Shown here piece after piece: positions 61,682-64,000 of a DNA stretch of 64,000 nucleotides. The notes under the pieces were generated by a model, which saw only the letters and a list, made by a program, of their open reading frames with translations, was not told the DNA's origin and searched no databases. The position numbers were made by a program, and so were the translations under genes. Each line of letters opens with the position of its first letter. The first letter of the stretch is position 1. Origin of the DNA: Hyphomicrobiales bacterium (GTDB lineage: Bacteria; Pseudomonadota; Alphaproteobacteria; Rhizobiales; Beijerinckiaceae). The stretch spans positions 253,618-317,617 of the forward strand of contig UCLR01000045.1 in NCBI GenBank assembly GCA_900473415.1, given 5' to 3'.

Positions 61682-62374
61682 ATGGATCTTTCCGTTCTCG
61701 CGACGCTCAATGCCGAGCGCGAGGCCCGGCGGGCGACCGTGCTGGTGACCGACATCACTGCGGGCACGCAACGCCTCGTGAAGCAAGATGACATCGCCGC
61801 CGACCCGCTGGCGGAGCCGCTCGAAAAGCAGCTGCGCATGGCCAAGAGCGGCATGGTCGAGGCTGAGGGCAAGGCGTATTTTCTCACCGTGCAGGCACCG
61901 CATCCGCGCGTCGTAGTGACCGGGGCGGTGCATATCTCGCAGGCCATGGCGCCGATGGCGAAGACGCTCGATCTCGACCTCGTCATCATCGATCCGCGCA
62001 CGGCCTTCGCCACGCCGGAGCGCTTTCCCGACGTCACGCTGCTGCCGGAATGGCCCGAGGAGGCGATTCCGCGGATCGGGCTCGACGGCTACACGGCGTT
62101 CGTAGCGCTGACGCATGATCCGAAGATCGACGACCCGGGGCTGGATGCGGCGCTGCGCTCGAACTGCTTCTATATCGGTGCGCTCGGCAGCCGGAAGACG
62201 CATGGCAAGCGCGTCGAGCGGCTGACCGCGGCGGGCTTCGACCAGGAGGCGATCGGGCGCATCCATGCCCCGATCGGTCTCGACATCGGCGCTGTCTCGC
62301 CGGCCGAGATCGCGCTGTCGATCCTTGCCGAGATCGTCAACACGCTGCGCGGCCCGCGCCGCAAGCCGATCTGA
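61682..62374 (+). CDS. XdhC Rossmann-domain protein (CoxF-like)
   Basis: The 230-residue protein has an N-terminal XdhC-like remnant (LNAEREARRATVLVTDITAG) and a C-terminal XdhC Rossmann domain with VVVTGAVHISQAMAPMAKTL, VIIDPRTAFATPERFPD, CFYIGALGSRKTHGKRVERL and HAPIGLDIGAVSPAEIALSI. It would act with the separate N-domain protein in loading the sulfurated Mo cofactor. The stop is seven bases from the next ATG. Confidence 0.93.
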   Translation: MDLSVLATLNAEREARRATVLVTDITAGTQRLVKQDDIAADPLAEPLEKQLRMAKSGMVEAEGKAYFLTVQAPHPRVVVTGAVHISQAMAPMAKTLDLDLVIIDPRTAFATPERFPDVTLLPEWPEEAIPRIGLDGYTAFVALTHDPKIDDPGLDAALRSNCFYIGALGSRKTHGKRVERLTAAGFDQEAIGRIHAPIGLDIGAVSPAEIALSILAEIVNTLRGPRRKPI

Positions 62375-62381
62375 GGGCGCG

Positions 62382-63983
<1,602 letters not shown>

Positions 63984-64000
63984 GGCATCGGACCGAAAAG

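Overview
The window is a GC-rich chromosomal segment from an alphaproteobacterium. The best fit is Hyphomicrobiales, plausibly close to Bosea; that assignment is inference from gene content (an ATP12-type F1-ATPase assembly factor, a DksA that has lost most of its zinc cysteines, a LivHMGF operon carrying an orphan membrane protein, and form II CO-dehydrogenase-like genes). No rRNA, tRNA, CRISPR array, insertion sequence or prophage was seen. Genes are dense, on both strands, and most are ordinary metabolic genes.

Region by region. 0-4.7 kb: the 3' end of an L,D-transpeptidase gene, a secreted protein of unknown function, a 41-residue lipoprotein, a coupled pair (membrane-anchored serine hydrolase and isoprenylcysteine-methyltransferase-like enzyme) and an IclR regulator; codon use looks less GC-biased than in the rest. 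4.9-17 kb: Na/Pi symporter, DksA, an MBOAT/SGNH acylation pair, HxlR regulator with FabF, Tat-exported FAD oxidoreductase, acyl-CoA carboxylase beta subunit, DUF1801 protein, ATP12 and a P1 peptidase. 17-27 kb: Spy-like periplasmic protein, several small proteins set between strong terminators, rpsD, murI, a MarR-GNAT fusion with a near-perfect operator, a Tat-type amine oxidase, a haemoglobin-type TonB receptor and trmJ. 27-38 kb: M19 dipeptidase, DadA-like oxidase, BASS-like transporter, GST, rpe, purB, small hydrolase, exported beta-carbonic anhydrase and a CYTH-CHAD protein. 38-44 kb: a complete branched-chain amino-acid ABC operon (livH-M-G-F, small membrane protein, substrate-binding protein).

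45-51 kb reads as a hydroxyproline catabolic locus: hydroxyproline 2-epimerase, a P-loop protein and a D-hydroxyproline-type FAD oxidase in one operon, a divergent GntR regulator with an 11-bp-arm palindrome in the shared promoter region, a flavin reductase, and both subunits of aconitase X (the cis-3-hydroxy-L-proline dehydratase family).

51-64 kb is a molybdenum-hydroxylase locus of the form II CO-dehydrogenase-like type: coxG, a divergent soluble chemoreceptor, coxS-L-M, a LysE exporter, coxD (MoxR ATPase), an NTF2-like protein, coxE (VWA), an XdhC N-terminal-domain protein, a second LysE exporter, an XdhC Rossmann-domain protein and a MoeA-like/MocA-like fusion. The large subunit carries AYRGAGR rather than the AYRCSFR of proven CO dehydrogenases, so its substrate is open.

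A dispersed intergenic palindromic repeat (seven copies) lies only in convergent or tandem gaps, never in a divergent one.
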